Of a stretch of 64,000 nucleotides of DNA, positions 44,627 to 54,765 are shown one piece after another. The translations under genes and the position numbers were made by a program. Origin of the DNA: Novipirellula caenicola (GTDB lineage Bacteria; Planctomycetota; Planctomycetia; Pirellulales; Pirellulaceae); contig NZ_BAABRO010000002.1 of NCBI RefSeq assembly GCF_039545035.1, forward strand, positions 558,001 through 622,000, read 5' to 3'. The notes below the pieces were generated by a model. The model did no database searches. It worked only from the letters and a program-made list of their open reading frames with translations, and had not been told where the DNA came from. Position 1 is the stretch's first letter; every line of letters starts with the position of its first letter.

Positions 44627-46612
44627 TTACTTGTACGGCATCATGATTTCCCCCGATGTCACTCCATCGAGTTCGCTCCACCCCTCGCTGGCAATCTGGC
44701 TGCCGAGCTGCGTGACTTGCCGGAAATCCGCGTTACTGGCTTTGCCACCGGTGATCCTTAATCGCAATTCGCGACACACCGCGTCGGCTGCAGCGCGTGT
44801 CACCGGATCATTGGATGCCTTGGCATACAGGCTAGTGACCAACATCACGACCGCGTTTTGGATGTCCAGCGACAACGTGGACATGCGGCATTGACGATCC
44901 GCCAACTTCAATTGAAACGTCCGCATCGTGGTACTGATTCGCATCCCGCTTTGAGACAAATAGCGCTGTGCAAATTTGGTATGCTCCGCCAATTTTGGAT
45001 CCGACAACGCGATCGGTGACCAACGTGCCGCCGAGACTTGGTGCCCTAGCCACCATTTGGCATAACTCGAAAGCGGTTTACGAAGGGCCCATGCGTGCCG
45101 CGGGTTTAGCGGATTCGGTTGGGCAGTCCCCAGTTCGCTGAGTGTGCGGCCAATCGGTTCAAAGAAGATCTTGCCATGGTGTTTCACCAGCGATTTGAAA
45201 AACGCCATGCCCAACATTTCGCCTTCGCCTTCGTAGATACACGGCGCCAAGAACTCGTGAACGTTATCGCCGAACAAATGGCCTTCTAAAAACGATCGGC
45301 CGCCATGCGTTTTCATGAACAATTCAATCGCTGCTTCCTTTTGCGACTCACTGCCAAAGATCTTGGCCACGATGCATTCCATTTCGCCGCGATAACCTTG
45401 ATCAAGCAAATCGGCGCACCAAGCGGTCATCGCGTCACAGGCGACTATCAAACCAGCAAGCCGGCCAATCCGGCGACGGACCAATTCGCGACGGTCAATC
45501 GATTGACCATAGGTTTCACGATACGCCCCCCAAGGCAACATCTCAGCGAGCATCCACCGCATCGCACCGGCGGCATTGGCACACAATGAAACGCGGCCCA
45601 AATTCAATCCGTGATAGGCAATCGTCAACCCGTCGCCACGCGAGGGCACGAGCAAATTGGATTTGGGGACGCGGAAATCTCGAAAGATCAAGCCATTGTT
45701 GTTGGCCCGGCGAAGGGCGTAGATGCCATAGCGTTTCAATTGAAAATGCTCGTTTTCTTGCTCTGGCAGATCGACAACCAATACACTTGGTTTGCCATCG
45801 ATTTTGCAGACCAACCCAATCGTCCGACCGGGGATCGCATTGGTGATGAACAATTTCTCGCCATTGACGACGTAGTCATCGCCGTCCAGCACCGCGGTGG
45901 TACGCAGTGCGGTCAAATCGCTACCCGCCCCCGGTTCGGTCAACGCAAACGCGGACAATCGCCGACCGTCAGCCAATTTGGGTAGGAACCGTTGTTTTTG
46001 CTCGTCGGTTCCAAAGGACCGTACCGGATCGACCGCGCCGATGCAGCCGTGAACCGACGCCAACCCGGCGACCGTCGGATCGATTGTCGCCATTTGCGTG
46101 ATCATTTCGGCGAACTGACGCATCGTGGCTCCCGACCCGCCAAACTCAGGCGACACCAACAGCCCCCAATAGCCCACCGATCCCAATTCAGCCAACACCT
46201 TGGCCGTGATCTTTCCTTTTTCGTCCAGCAAGGTGCCACCATCTCGATGCTTGCGAACGATTTTCAGCGATTGTTCGACGACCAGCGACACCGTCTCGTT
46301 TTGCGGCATCGCATCGACCTCGAACAATTCGGTCGGCACCTGTTTATCCCACACCGCTCGATGTACCGGGCTGTTGGTGGTTTTGTATTGAGCCGCAAAC
46401 AAATCCTCGACTTGATCATCGGCGGTATCAATCAATCCGGTTCGTTTGGATTCGTCGACCGATGCGCCGCCTAGGCGAAGCGCCACCTCGGCGAACGATT
46501 CCTTGCCCGCCGTGGCAGCCTCAGGATTCGCGGCGTCGGGATTAGCAGATCCAGAATTCGTGGTCGACGAATTGGGTTTTCTCGGTTCGGAAGGATGGAT
46601 ATCAAGGCTCAT
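44627..46612 (-). CDS. Acyl-CoA dehydrogenase (VLCAD-like)
   Basis: A flavoenzyme of 661 residues that introduces the first double bond in beta-oxidation. After an unconserved N-terminal part (about 90 residues), the ACAD core shows GLLVSPEFGGSG, FALTEPGAGSDLTALRTTA, GEKLFITNA and GLNLGRVSLCANAAG, then a helix domain with FMKTHGGRSFLEGH and YEGEGEMLGMAF near the catalytic base region. A C-terminal extension of about 170 residues, as in VLCAD/ACAD9-type proteins, follows. The ATG at 46612 has a perfect AGGAG site 7 bases upstream. It follows the FadJ-type gene by 62 bases. Confidence 0.9.
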   Translation of the reverse strand: MSLDIHPSEPRKPNSSTTNSGSANPDAANPEAATAGKESFAEVALRLGGASVDESKRTGLIDTADDQVEDLFAAQYKTTNSPVHRAVWDKQVPTELFEVDAMPQNETVSLVVEQSLKIVRKHRDGGTLLDEKGKITAKVLAELGSVGYWGLLVSPEFGGSGATMRQFAEMITQMATIDPTVAGLASVHGCIGAVDPVRSFGTDEQKQRFLPKLADGRRLSAFALTEPGAGSDLTALRTTAVLDGDDYVVNGEKLFITNAIPGRTIGLVCKIDGKPSVLVVDLPEQENEHFQLKRYGIYALRRANNNGLIFRDFRVPKSNLLVPSRGDGLTIAYHGLNLGRVSLCANAAGAMRWMLAEMLPWGAYRETYGQSIDRRELVRRRIGRLAGLIVACDAMTAWCADLLDQGYRGEMECIVAKIFGSESQKEAAIELFMKTHGGRSFLEGHLFGDNVHEFLAPCIYEGEGEMLGMAFFKSLVKHHGKIFFEPIGRTLSELGTAQPNPLNPRHAWALRKPLSSYAKWWLGHQVSAARWSPIALSDPKLAEHTKFAQRYLSQSGMRISTTMRTFQLKLADRQCRMSTLSLDIQNAVVMLVTSLYAKASNDPVTRAAADAVCRELRLRITGGKASNADFRQVTQLGSQIASEGWSELDGVTSGEIMMPYK

Positions 46613-46674
46613 TGGATTGCTCCTAACATGGTCAACGTCGTTTACGGTGTTTCCCCTTCGCGTGCGACTCGGAA

Positions 46675-48891
46675 TCACCCTTTGGTTACCGCGTGATCGT
46701 TGTCCTCGGTGTTGGATTCAGTAAAAAACAACTGATGTTGTTCTGCCATCTCTTCGAGCAATAACGGGCTGGCAAAACGGTCGCCATAGATCGATTGCAG
46801 GTAGCCTAAATTGGCATGCACGATGTGCTCGCCAATCGTGTCGACCACGTGCAGAGGTCCACCGCGGTGCGGTGCAAACCCCGTCCCCAGCACCATCGCC
46901 AGATCGATCGCCCACGCTTGTTCGACGATATTGGCTTGTTTACAACGAATCGATTCGGCCAGCATCGGGTAAATCAGCCGGCGTTGCTCGGACGTCAACC
47001 CATCGGAAACGAAATGATCTTCGCGGATTCGTTTGACGGTGCGATGTCCGGATCGCGGATTGGTCCGCGGAAAATCGGCGGCACCGTCGCGACGCCCCTT
47101 CTTGTATTGATAAAAACCGCAATCGGTTTTCTTGCCCAACATGTTTTCGTTGACCATCAGCTTCAATTGATCGACCACGGGACTGACACCGACCAGCACA
47201 CTGTCGAGCGATTTTGCTACGTGATAGGCGACATCGATACCGACTTGGTCCAATAATTCGAGCGGCCCCATCGGCATTCCAAACGCTCGCACCTGTTTGT
47301 CGATGCGGTGGACGTCGTGACCTTCGGAAACCATCACCACGGCTTCGCCCAAATAGGGAAACAACACGCGATTGACGAGGAATCCGGGTGCGTCGGCGGT
47401 CACAATCGGCGTTTTCCCGAGCGCGCGAACAAAGCTGACCAAACGGGCGATCGTCTCGTCGCTGGTCTGCTTGGCTCGCACCACTTCGACCAATTCCATC
47501 TTGTGAACCGGATTGAAGAAATGCAGCCCCGCAACCTTATCGGCACGTTGCGTCGCATCGGCCATTCGCTCAATCGACAGCGACGAGGTATTGGAAGCCA
47601 AGATCGCATCGCCCGCCAACCTTTTATCCAGCCCGGCAAAGACCGCATCTTTGACCTCCGCGCGTTCGACAACCGCTTCGACCACCAAGTCAGCACCGTC
47701 CATCGGTTCGTCGCTAGTCGTGACATGAACTCGGTCTAGGATCGCCTCACGATCTCGTTCGGACAGATTCCGATGTTTGGCCAATTTATCGACCAGCGAA
47801 ACGACTCGTTTGCGTGCCGCTTGGGCTGCGCCCTCATCAATTTCTTTGATCACGACGTCATAGCCTTTGCAGGCAGCCAATTGTCCGATGCCGGCGCCCA
47901 TCGCGCCGCCTCCGATCACTCCGACTTTGCGAATCGGTTCCTGATGCAGCGCCGTGGTGGGTGATGCCCATGTGCGAAGATCGCGTGCGGATTCTCGGGC
48001 AAAGAATAACTGCAACAGATTGCGACACGTTGGGGTGGCCAACAAATCGACAAACTCGTTCCGCTCGGCCATCAGCCCATCTGGTCGCAATCCATAGCTG
48101 CACCGCACCGCTTTGATCGCTGATTTGAGTGCCGGGTAATGCTTTGCCTTGGAGCGGATCTTCTTCTCGGCCGCTGCAAAAATCAATTTGCGTCCAAGCG
48201 CGGTCGCCTCGAGCCACTTTTGCAGCATTGGTTGCTTGCGTCCGCTTTGGCTAACCACATTTTCATCCAAAATGTCGGAGATAAATTCCGCCACTTCGTT
48301 TTCCCAATCCTCGGGATCGATCGCCCGATCGATCAACCCGATCTTGGCCGCCTCCCCAGCCGACAAATGCTTGCCCTGCAAAATCATGCTCAGCGCGTTG
48401 GTCAATCCGACCACCCGTGGCAACCGCTGGGTGCCACCCCAACCGGGAATCAAGCCTAATTTGATTTCAGGCAGACCGATTTTGGTACTGCTGTTATCGC
48501 GAGCGATGCGGTAATCACACGCCAGCGCCCATTCCAGCCCGCCTCCTAAACAAGGACCATGGATGACGGCAAGCGTCGGCATCGGCAGCCAGCTGATTCG
48601 GTCAAATAGTTGTTGTCCGCAATCGATTAACTGCGTTGCTTGTGCAGGCGATTCGATGTTGACGATGGCGTTGACGTCGGCGCCCGCCAAGAAACCGCTT
48701 TCCTTGCCGCTACGAAAGACAACCAACTCGCAATCACCCCGATGTTCCAAATCGTGGACAATCGCCTCGAGTTCACTCATGACGACGCCGTCGAGAATGT
48801 TCAGCGGACGCTCGGGAACATCGAGCGACACCGTCGTGACACCTCGCCCATCGTTGACGACGCGAAATGCTTTGTAAGAATCGGTACTCAT
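46675..48891 (-). CDS. fadJ: Multifunctional enoyl-CoA hydratase / 3-hydroxyacyl-CoA dehydrogenase (FadJ-type)
   Basis: A 738-residue trifunctional alpha-type enzyme. The N-terminal crotonase domain (1-190) carries GADVNAI, HGPCLGGGLEWALACDYR and the second Glu region LPEIKLGLIPGWGG. A linker leads to the dehydrogenase with the NAD fold VGVIGGGAMGAGIGQLA, HFFNPVHKMELVE with the catalytic His, and a C-terminal duplicated domain. It catalyses hydration and oxidation of enoyl-CoA. The start at 48891 follows the thiolase stop by 1 base, so the pair is translationally coupled and likely forms the alpha2-beta2 complex. The FadB/FadJ choice is by resemblance. Confidence 0.9.
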   Translation of the reverse strand: MSTDSYKAFRVVNDGRGVTTVSLDVPERPLNILDGVVMSELEAIVHDLEHRGDCELVVFRSGKESGFLAGADVNAIVNIESPAQATQLIDCGQQLFDRISWLPMPTLAVIHGPCLGGGLEWALACDYRIARDNSSTKIGLPEIKLGLIPGWGGTQRLPRVVGLTNALSMILQGKHLSAGEAAKIGLIDRAIDPEDWENEVAEFISDILDENVVSQSGRKQPMLQKWLEATALGRKLIFAAAEKKIRSKAKHYPALKSAIKAVRCSYGLRPDGLMAERNEFVDLLATPTCRNLLQLFFARESARDLRTWASPTTALHQEPIRKVGVIGGGAMGAGIGQLAACKGYDVVIKEIDEGAAQAARKRVVSLVDKLAKHRNLSERDREAILDRVHVTTSDEPMDGADLVVEAVVERAEVKDAVFAGLDKRLAGDAILASNTSSLSIERMADATQRADKVAGLHFFNPVHKMELVEVVRAKQTSDETIARLVSFVRALGKTPIVTADAPGFLVNRVLFPYLGEAVVMVSEGHDVHRIDKQVRAFGMPMGPLELLDQVGIDVAYHVAKSLDSVLVGVSPVVDQLKLMVNENMLGKKTDCGFYQYKKGRRDGAADFPRTNPRSGHRTVKRIREDHFVSDGLTSEQRRLIYPMLAESIRCKQANIVEQAWAIDLAMVLGTGFAPHRGGPLHVVDTIGEHIVHANLGYLQSIYGDRFASPLLLEEMAEQHQLFFTESNTEDNDHAVTKG

Positions 48892-48892
48892 A

Positions 48893-50182
48893 CTAGGTCT
48901 CCAGTTCGGTTTCGAGAGCGATCGCAACGCCTTGGCCTCCACCGACGCAAAGTGTCGCAAGGCCTCGGCGTTTGCCCGAGGCCCGCAGGGCACGAAGCAT
49001 CGTTAAGATCAATCGGGTGCCAGTCGTCCCGACGGGATGGCCCAAGGCAATCGCCCCGCCGTGAATGTTGACGATGTCAGGGTTCATTTGTCCGATCGCG
49101 GTGGAACGCGAAAGTTCTTTTTCTGCAAACGATTTCGATTGCATCGCACGATCGCACCCGATCACCTGCGCTGCAAAGGCTTCGTTGATTTCAATCAGTT
49201 CAAAATCCGATAACGACATGCCGGTTTCTTCCAACAGTTTTGCTGTTGCATATACCGGACCAAGCCCCATTCGTTTTGGATCACAACCGGCAATGGCGGC
49301 TGCGGTGATGTACCCCAGCGGCGGCCGTGAAAAACGATCCAAGTCTTTGATCGCCGAAAGCACCACCGCTGCAGCCCCGTCGGTCAGCGGGCAACTATTG
49401 CCTGCGGTCACCGATCCATCGCGTTTGAAAATCGGCTTCAGTTTGGCCAACTGCTCAAGCGTTTGGCCCTGGCGAATGCAGTTGTCTTTGTCCATCGGTT
49501 TACCGCGAGACAGGGGAACCTCGACGATTTCACCGGACAGGAAACATTTCTCTTGCGCCGCAGCCGCCTTGTGATGGCTGGCTAACGCGAACTCGTCTTG
49601 CTGAGCCCGCGTGATCGCGAAATCATGGGCTAACACCTCAGCAGTCTCGCCCATGTTTAATCCCGATACGGGGTCGGTCAGCCCCAATTCAACGCCGGCA
49701 ACCGGTTTGAAATGTTTGGGACGAAAAGCTGCAAAGGCTGCAATTCGCTGCGTTAACGTTTTTGCTCGCGCCACTCGCATCCAAGCCTCGGTTGCCTTGC
49801 GACTGTACAGTAGCGGGATCTGAGACATCGATTCGGTACCGCCGGCGACAATCGTTTTCGCGCGACCGCTGCGGAGGATACTGCAGCCTTGCAGAATCGA
49901 TTCCATTCCCGATGCGCAGTTGCGGTTGACGGTATGCGCGATCCGGTCCACCGGCACTCCGCTTTTCAACGCGATGACACGCGCCACGTTGGCCGAGTCG
50001 GCGGGACCGGCGACATTACCAATGATGACCTCGTCGACCGCATCGGGCGTCAATTCGCACCGCTGCAACGCCTCGGTCACGACAATCCGTCCGAGCTCGA
50101 CCGCCGACACGTCGGCCAGTTTGCCAAACGCTTTCGCAAACGGGGTGCGTACACCTGAGACAATGGCAATGGGTTCCATCAT
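48893..50182 (-). CDS. fadI: Acetyl-CoA C-acyltransferase (3-ketoacyl-CoA thiolase, FadI-type)
   Basis: A thiolase of 429 residues that cleaves 3-ketoacyl-CoA. Nucleophile Cys in NRNCASGMESI, His in GGAIALGHPVGTTGTR, and second Cys in CVGGGQGVAIALE. An insertion near residues 110-170 (SQIPLLYSRKATEAW) matches the FadI form, which binds the long-chain complex. The ATG at 50182 has GGAG 6 bases upstream; the frame opens at 50206. It lies 79 bases behind the acyl-CoA ligase gene and one base before fadJ. Confidence 0.92.
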   Translation of the reverse strand: MMEPIAIVSGVRTPFAKAFGKLADVSAVELGRIVVTEALQRCELTPDAVDEVIIGNVAGPADSANVARVIALKSGVPVDRIAHTVNRNCASGMESILQGCSILRSGRAKTIVAGGTESMSQIPLLYSRKATEAWMRVARAKTLTQRIAAFAAFRPKHFKPVAGVELGLTDPVSGLNMGETAEVLAHDFAITRAQQDEFALASHHKAAAAQEKCFLSGEIVEVPLSRGKPMDKDNCIRQGQTLEQLAKLKPIFKRDGSVTAGNSCPLTDGAAAVVLSAIKDLDRFSRPPLGYITAAAIAGCDPKRMGLGPVYATAKLLEETGMSLSDFELIEINEAFAAQVIGCDRAMQSKSFAEKELSRSTAIGQMNPDIVNIHGGAIALGHPVGTTGTRLILTMLRALRASGKRRGLATLCVGGGQGVAIALETELET

Positions 50183-50261
50183 TGAATCTCCTATTTTTCT
50201 TTTCAAAACTCCGCTTTTACTTCGCTAATCACGATTTACAGCTGAAACCGTGCTTGACGGC

Positions 50262-52019
50262 TCACTCTCGCAGTTTGCGACGCACCACCTTGCCCAAAAA
50301 GTTTCTCGGCAAATCCTCGATGCATTGCTCGTAGATGCGAGGTTGTTTGTGTTTCGATAGATGACGGCGACAATGTTCTCGCAGTATCGCTTCGTCCCAA
50401 ACCGCTTTGTCGTGCATCCGCACGAATGCCTTGACCACCTCACCCCGCTGCGGATCGGCGAACCCGACGACCGCCGCGTCACGAACGCCAGGAGCGTCGC
50501 GCAACACCGCCTCGACTTCGGACGGGTAGACGTTGAATCCCGACGTGATGATCAAATCCTTTTTGCGTCCCACGATGCTGTACAAGCCATCGGGATGACG
50601 GACCGCCAAGTCGCCGGTGTAGAGCCATCCGTTGCGAATCGTAGTCGCCGTCGCTGCGGGGTCATCCCAATAACCGAGCATGACTTGCGGGCCGCGAACG
50701 ATCAGCTCTCCGACCTGTTCATCCCGCAAGTCTTCGATTCCGCCATTGGGGTCGACGATACGACACTCGGTTTCGGGCAATGGCAATCCGATCGTGCCAT
50801 ATTTGGGTTCAGCAAACAGATCGCCGACATGCGTTACCGGCGAAGCCTCGGACAACCCGAAACCTTCGACGACGAGGGCGCCGCTGTGTTCGCGAAACGT
50901 CTCGCCGACATTCGCATCAAGGGGCGCGCCACCGGAGATCACCCAGCGAATCGAGCTCAAATCCGCAGGATACTCGCGCAAGCGATCGTTCAGCGCTACC
51001 AACATCGCAGGCACCGCGTGCAACACCGTCGGCCGATTTGTCTCGATCAAATGAATCACTTGACGCGCATTGAAGCGATGGTGCAGCACCAACGTTGCGC
51101 CCATCGCCGCCCCTCCGAGAACGATCGCCGAAACGCCATAGCTGTGGAAAAACGGCAACACCGCGATCATCGTCTCGGTCGCAAACGAGCGATGGGTCCA
51201 TTCAAATTGCTGCCACGCATTGGCAACCATGTTCTGGTGACTAAGCGTGACCGATTTGGGAGTTCCTGTGGTACCTCCGGTTGGCAGGATGTAAGCGGGA
51301 TCCGATGACGTGTTGATTTCCACCGGCTTCCATTCTCGACGCAACTCCTTCAACTCCTGCCAAAACCAAGCATGCGATTCGTTGCTAGGCAGCGACCATT
51401 GACCGGTGCGTTGATGACGTGCCCACAGATACCCGAGTTGTTTCAGCGATGGTAGATGCTCGCGAATCGAAACGTACAAGGTCTTCGTCAATTCGGATTC
51501 GCAACCGACTAACATTTGCGCCAACATGTCCAAGGTAATGACCACCTTGCACTTGGTGCGGCGAACAATTTCGGCCACCTCCTCTTCGACCATCAACGGG
51601 CTGAGCGCGACCGCGATTCCGCCGGCACGCCAAATGCCATTGACCGCGATGATGAACTCCGGCACGTTGGGTAACAGGACGCCGACGCGATCCCCTTTTT
51701 TGATTCCAAGGTGCTGCAACAGAGCCGCCGCCCGCACCGCGTCGTGATTGAGCGCTTGGTAAGTCCAAGTCATGTTGCCATAGACCACCGCTGTGCGATC
51801 GGGAATCACATCCGCTGCATGCCGCAGCAACCCAAATGCGGGGACACCGCGGTAGTGCTCTATCCCACAGGGGATTTCCAAAGACGCGTCGGATTCATTG
51901 ATGTGGGACAAAGATTCTTCGGCAATGCGAAGGACACTTGCATCTGAGCGTGCCTTGATCGAGCGAACCCGATCCTCAGGCTCGGGATACCCTGGATTCC
52001 CTTGCAGCATGTGGCCCAT
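50262..52019 (-). CDS. Long-chain fatty acid--CoA ligase (AMP-binding enzyme)
   Basis: A 585-residue adenylate-forming enzyme that activates fatty acids. P-loop-like motif YILPTGGTTGTPKSV, the A5-type segment GFGLSEASPVTH, YTGDLAVRHPDGLYSIVGR and the C-terminal catalytic-Lys region NFLGKVVRRKL are all present. The N-terminal 30 residues are unconserved. It is the first gene of the beta-oxidation operon, starting at an ATG with GGAG 8 bases upstream. The ~470-base upstream region should hold the operon's promoter. Confidence 0.92.
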   Translation of the reverse strand: MGHMLQGNPGYPEPEDRVRSIKARSDASVLRIAEESLSHINESDASLEIPCGIEHYRGVPAFGLLRHAADVIPDRTAVVYGNMTWTYQALNHDAVRAAALLQHLGIKKGDRVGVLLPNVPEFIIAVNGIWRAGGIAVALSPLMVEEEVAEIVRRTKCKVVITLDMLAQMLVGCESELTKTLYVSIREHLPSLKQLGYLWARHQRTGQWSLPSNESHAWFWQELKELRREWKPVEINTSSDPAYILPTGGTTGTPKSVTLSHQNMVANAWQQFEWTHRSFATETMIAVLPFFHSYGVSAIVLGGAAMGATLVLHHRFNARQVIHLIETNRPTVLHAVPAMLVALNDRLREYPADLSSIRWVISGGAPLDANVGETFREHSGALVVEGFGLSEASPVTHVGDLFAEPKYGTIGLPLPETECRIVDPNGGIEDLRDEQVGELIVRGPQVMLGYWDDPAATATTIRNGWLYTGDLAVRHPDGLYSIVGRKKDLIITSGFNVYPSEVEAVLRDAPGVRDAAVVGFADPQRGEVVKAFVRMHDKAVWDEAILREHCRRHLSKHKQPRIYEQCIEDLPRNFLGKVVRRKLRE

Positions 52020-52488
52020 GGCTGTATCTCCCTGATAGAAGCCGCTGTGGCGAACTCGATCCTCCGTGAGTTAAGTGCAATTTGCTCGGCGTTTGCTTGG
52101 ACGAGTCAAACCGCTCCGATCGAAGTCGGCCAGAGAAGGGCGTTTGACGGCGCTCTCAAAGCCGACCGCAGTTGCGGCTGTCGGCTCGGGGCCAGCCAAT
52201 AATCACTCAAATGAAAAGAACTCGCGGCCGGATTGTATAGGGATGCGCTCTCCTGTCCGTCGACGCGAACACGAGAGGGTCGGCCGTGATAAGCACCCCC
52301 GAAACCGATAACCGAGCCGTAGTCGCTTCAGGTTGCTTACAAATTGATCTTACGTTGCGGAACCACGAAAGGCAACTTTTTCCCCGCCACAATCTCGCAA
52401 AGTGCACTTTCGCCCCTTTGTGAAGTTTCTCACGAGGCGGCATTTGTCACTTCCAAGGGGTACTCATTGTGGGTGGCGAGCAAGCGAA
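52020..52488. other. Promoter region of the fatty-acid operon, no gene
   Basis: About 470 bases between the acyl-CoA ligase gene and the end of the glycosyltransferase gene. No clear dyad of a FadR/PsrA type and no convincing ORF is visible. Confidence 0.35.
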
Positions 52489-53760
52489 TCAGCTGCGGAT
52501 GGCTGATCGCTGAAGTTCGGCCACCACATCGTCGATGACCGATTCCCAATCTCCCAATTTCGGCTGGCGAAACAGTCGCATCGAATCGTACCACGCGGTG
52601 TCACTCGATTCGCTCCTCCACCGCCAATCACAAGCGGTTGAAACCAAACACCACACCGGAACCCCGGCGGCCCCGGCAAGGTGCGCCAACGCAGTATCGG
52701 AGGTCACCACGAGATCGAGATGCTGGATCACCGCGATGGTATCGACAAACGCACCGTCCGCATCGAGATCGTCAAAACGGACCAGCGGAACCGCCGTGTC
52801 GTTCTCCGATAGCTGATTCAAGCCATCGTGTTTCTGCAGACCCACCAGCGTGACGTTGTCGAGTCTGGCAAGTGCGGCGAAGGACGAAAGCGGAATGGAA
52901 CGCCAAACGTCGCCGTGAAACGTCGGACTCCCCTGCCATCCGATTCCAATCTTCAGACCCGGCAAACCTTCAATCCGATCTCGCCACGCTTTCACTCGCT
53001 CGGGTTCGGGATGCAAGTAAGGCGTCGCGACTCGGAATTTCTCGGGACGATCCAGTTGCAATAGCGCCGGCAAACTCAGTAGCGGCGAATACAGATCAAA
53101 TGCAATTGCCGCGGGTTGGTCCACCGGCATCCAATGATCCACTCCGTCGACATTGCCCAACAACCGACTGAGTGGCTTTTGCACCGCCATCCACACGGTC
53201 GCTCCAAGACGCTGCACCTGCGGCAGGAAGCGAATGAATTGCAACGTGTCGCCGAATCCTTGTTCCGAATGAATCAAGATCGAGCGTCCATCTAGCGGCG
53301 ATCCGTCCCACCGCGGCAACGGAATCTCGGGTCTTGGTACCGACGCTGCCTTCCATCGCCACTCGTATTCGATCCAACCTTCCTCGAAGCGGCCGATCTT
53401 TAATAGCGAAAGCGCTCGATTGAAGCGAAGTCGATCATTTGCCGGGTCGAGCACCAAGCCTCGTTCAAAAACTTGGATCGCTCGCGCTGATTCGCCTCGC
53501 GTTTGATACAGCAGTCCTAAATAGGTGTGTGCTGGCACCAAGTCACAACGAATTCGCAGTGCATGCTCGAGCGTTTCAATGGCCTCGTCGATTTGGTGAC
53601 GACGCGACTGCACTAGGCCGATGACTTCGATCGCTTCGGCACATGCGGGGTGTCCCGCCAAGACGCCAGTAGCGATCGCATGAGCTTCATCGATTCGATT
53701 CTGATCAAACGACTGCTGGGCAAGCAACACGTCCGATTGCCAAGCGGAAGCATTCATCAA
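52489..53760 (-). CDS. TPR-containing glycosyltransferase (heptosyltransferase-like)
   Basis: A 423-residue protein with three to four tetratricopeptide repeats at the N-terminus (about residues 8-125; for example DLVPAHTYLGLLYQTRGESA). A GT-B-like domain related to ADP-heptose transferases (GT9) follows: LIHSEQGFGDTLQFIRFLP, then KIGIGWQGSP, DTIAVIQHLDLVVTSDTALAHLAGA and VWCLVSTACDWRW. The same TPR-GT fusion occurs widely in planctomycetes and may glycosylate proteins or surface polymers; the acceptor is unknown. No signal peptide. The stop is 22 bases from one of the repeat-free segments and the start is next to the repeat array. Confidence 0.87.
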   Translation of the reverse strand: MMNASAWQSDVLLAQQSFDQNRIDEAHAIATGVLAGHPACAEAIEVIGLVQSRRHQIDEAIETLEHALRIRCDLVPAHTYLGLLYQTRGESARAIQVFERGLVLDPANDRLRFNRALSLLKIGRFEEGWIEYEWRWKAASVPRPEIPLPRWDGSPLDGRSILIHSEQGFGDTLQFIRFLPQVQRLGATVWMAVQKPLSRLLGNVDGVDHWMPVDQPAAIAFDLYSPLLSLPALLQLDRPEKFRVATPYLHPEPERVKAWRDRIEGLPGLKIGIGWQGSPTFHGDVWRSIPLSSFAALARLDNVTLVGLQKHDGLNQLSENDTAVPLVRFDDLDADGAFVDTIAVIQHLDLVVTSDTALAHLAGAAGVPVWCLVSTACDWRWRSESSDTAWYDSMRLFRQPKLGDWESVIDDVVAELQRSAIRS

Positions 53761-53910
53761 CGTCCTTCCTCAGCGATAGCGAAGACCAGCAGCAACCGTC
53801 CACAATCCTAAGCGATTTTTCCGCATGCGTGTGAATGCGGTCCCAAATCGAGCGATGCGGTTTCGGCGAACGTGTTTGAGTTCCTCGAAAATTGTTTTGA
53901 GGAGGATCGG

Positions 53911-54765
53911 AGCGTGCACGCTTACCGCAATCAGCCCTCCCCGGCCACTACCGCGGCCGACCCTCCCGCACACGGGAGGGTGAATCGACGATTGTCGCAC
54001 GGCTTTCCAAGCCGTTAGCGTGCGTCACGCTTAATCGTCGAATTGCCAAACCACGTTCCATGTCGATCGAACGCTCACCGCAACGCTGCCAGCTTGGAAA
54101 GCTGGGCGACTATGGACTCGACCGCAGGCTCTGCGTGGGCCATTGTCGCACGGCTTTCCAAGCCGTTAGCGTGCATCAAGTTTGATCGCCGAAACGCGAA
54201 ACCCACGTTCCGGGTCGATCGAACGGTCACCGCAACGCTGCCAGCTTGGAAAGCTGGGCGACTATGGACTCGACCACCGGTTCTGGGTGGGGCATTGTCG
54301 CACGGCTTTCCAAGCCGTTAGCGGCGTCACGCTTAATCGTCGAATCGCCAAACCACGTTCCGTGTCGATCGAACGCTCACCGTAACGCTGCCAGCTTGGA
54401 AAGCTGGGCGACTATGGACTCGACCGCAAACTCTGCGTGGGCCATTGTCGCACGGCTTTCCAAGCCGTTAGCGTGCATCAAGCTTAATCGTCGAATCGCC
54501 AAACCTCGTTCCGCGTCGATCGAACGGTTACCGCAGCGCTGCCAGCTTGGAAAGCTGGGCGACAATGGACTCGACCGCAAGCTCGGGGTGGGCCGCTATT
54601 GTCGCACGGCTTTCCAAGCCGTTAGCGTGCGTCACGTTTGATCGTCGAAATGCGAAACCATGTTCCGAGTCGATCGAACGCTCACCATAACGCTGCCAGC
54701 TTGGAAAGCTGGGCGACTATGGACTTGACCACAAGCTCGGGGTGGAGGCCCGTTGTGTTGGGAAC
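53911..54765. repeat. Repeat array: one A block and five B units of about 151 bp
   Basis: An A block (53911-53991; CCGCGGCCGACCCTCCCGCA and a GGGAGGGTGAATC end) is followed by B units starting at 53992, 54143, 54294, 54444 and 54599. Each B unit has ATTGTCGCACGGCTTTCCAAG then CCGTTAGCG, a variable middle, and GCTGCCAGCTTGGAAAGC then TGGGCGAC, so the two ends can pair as GGCTTTCCAAGCC- and CCAGCTTGGAAAGCTGG-type stems. Non-coding: a frame crossing it (54043-54641) only reflects the repeat. Confidence 0.85.

Noticed and set aside
54043-54641. Plus-strand frames rich in repeated peptide ESWATMDST within the 54-kb array
   Set aside because: They follow the 150-bp repeat period and change frame with unit length, so they are an effect of the non-coding repeat and not genes.
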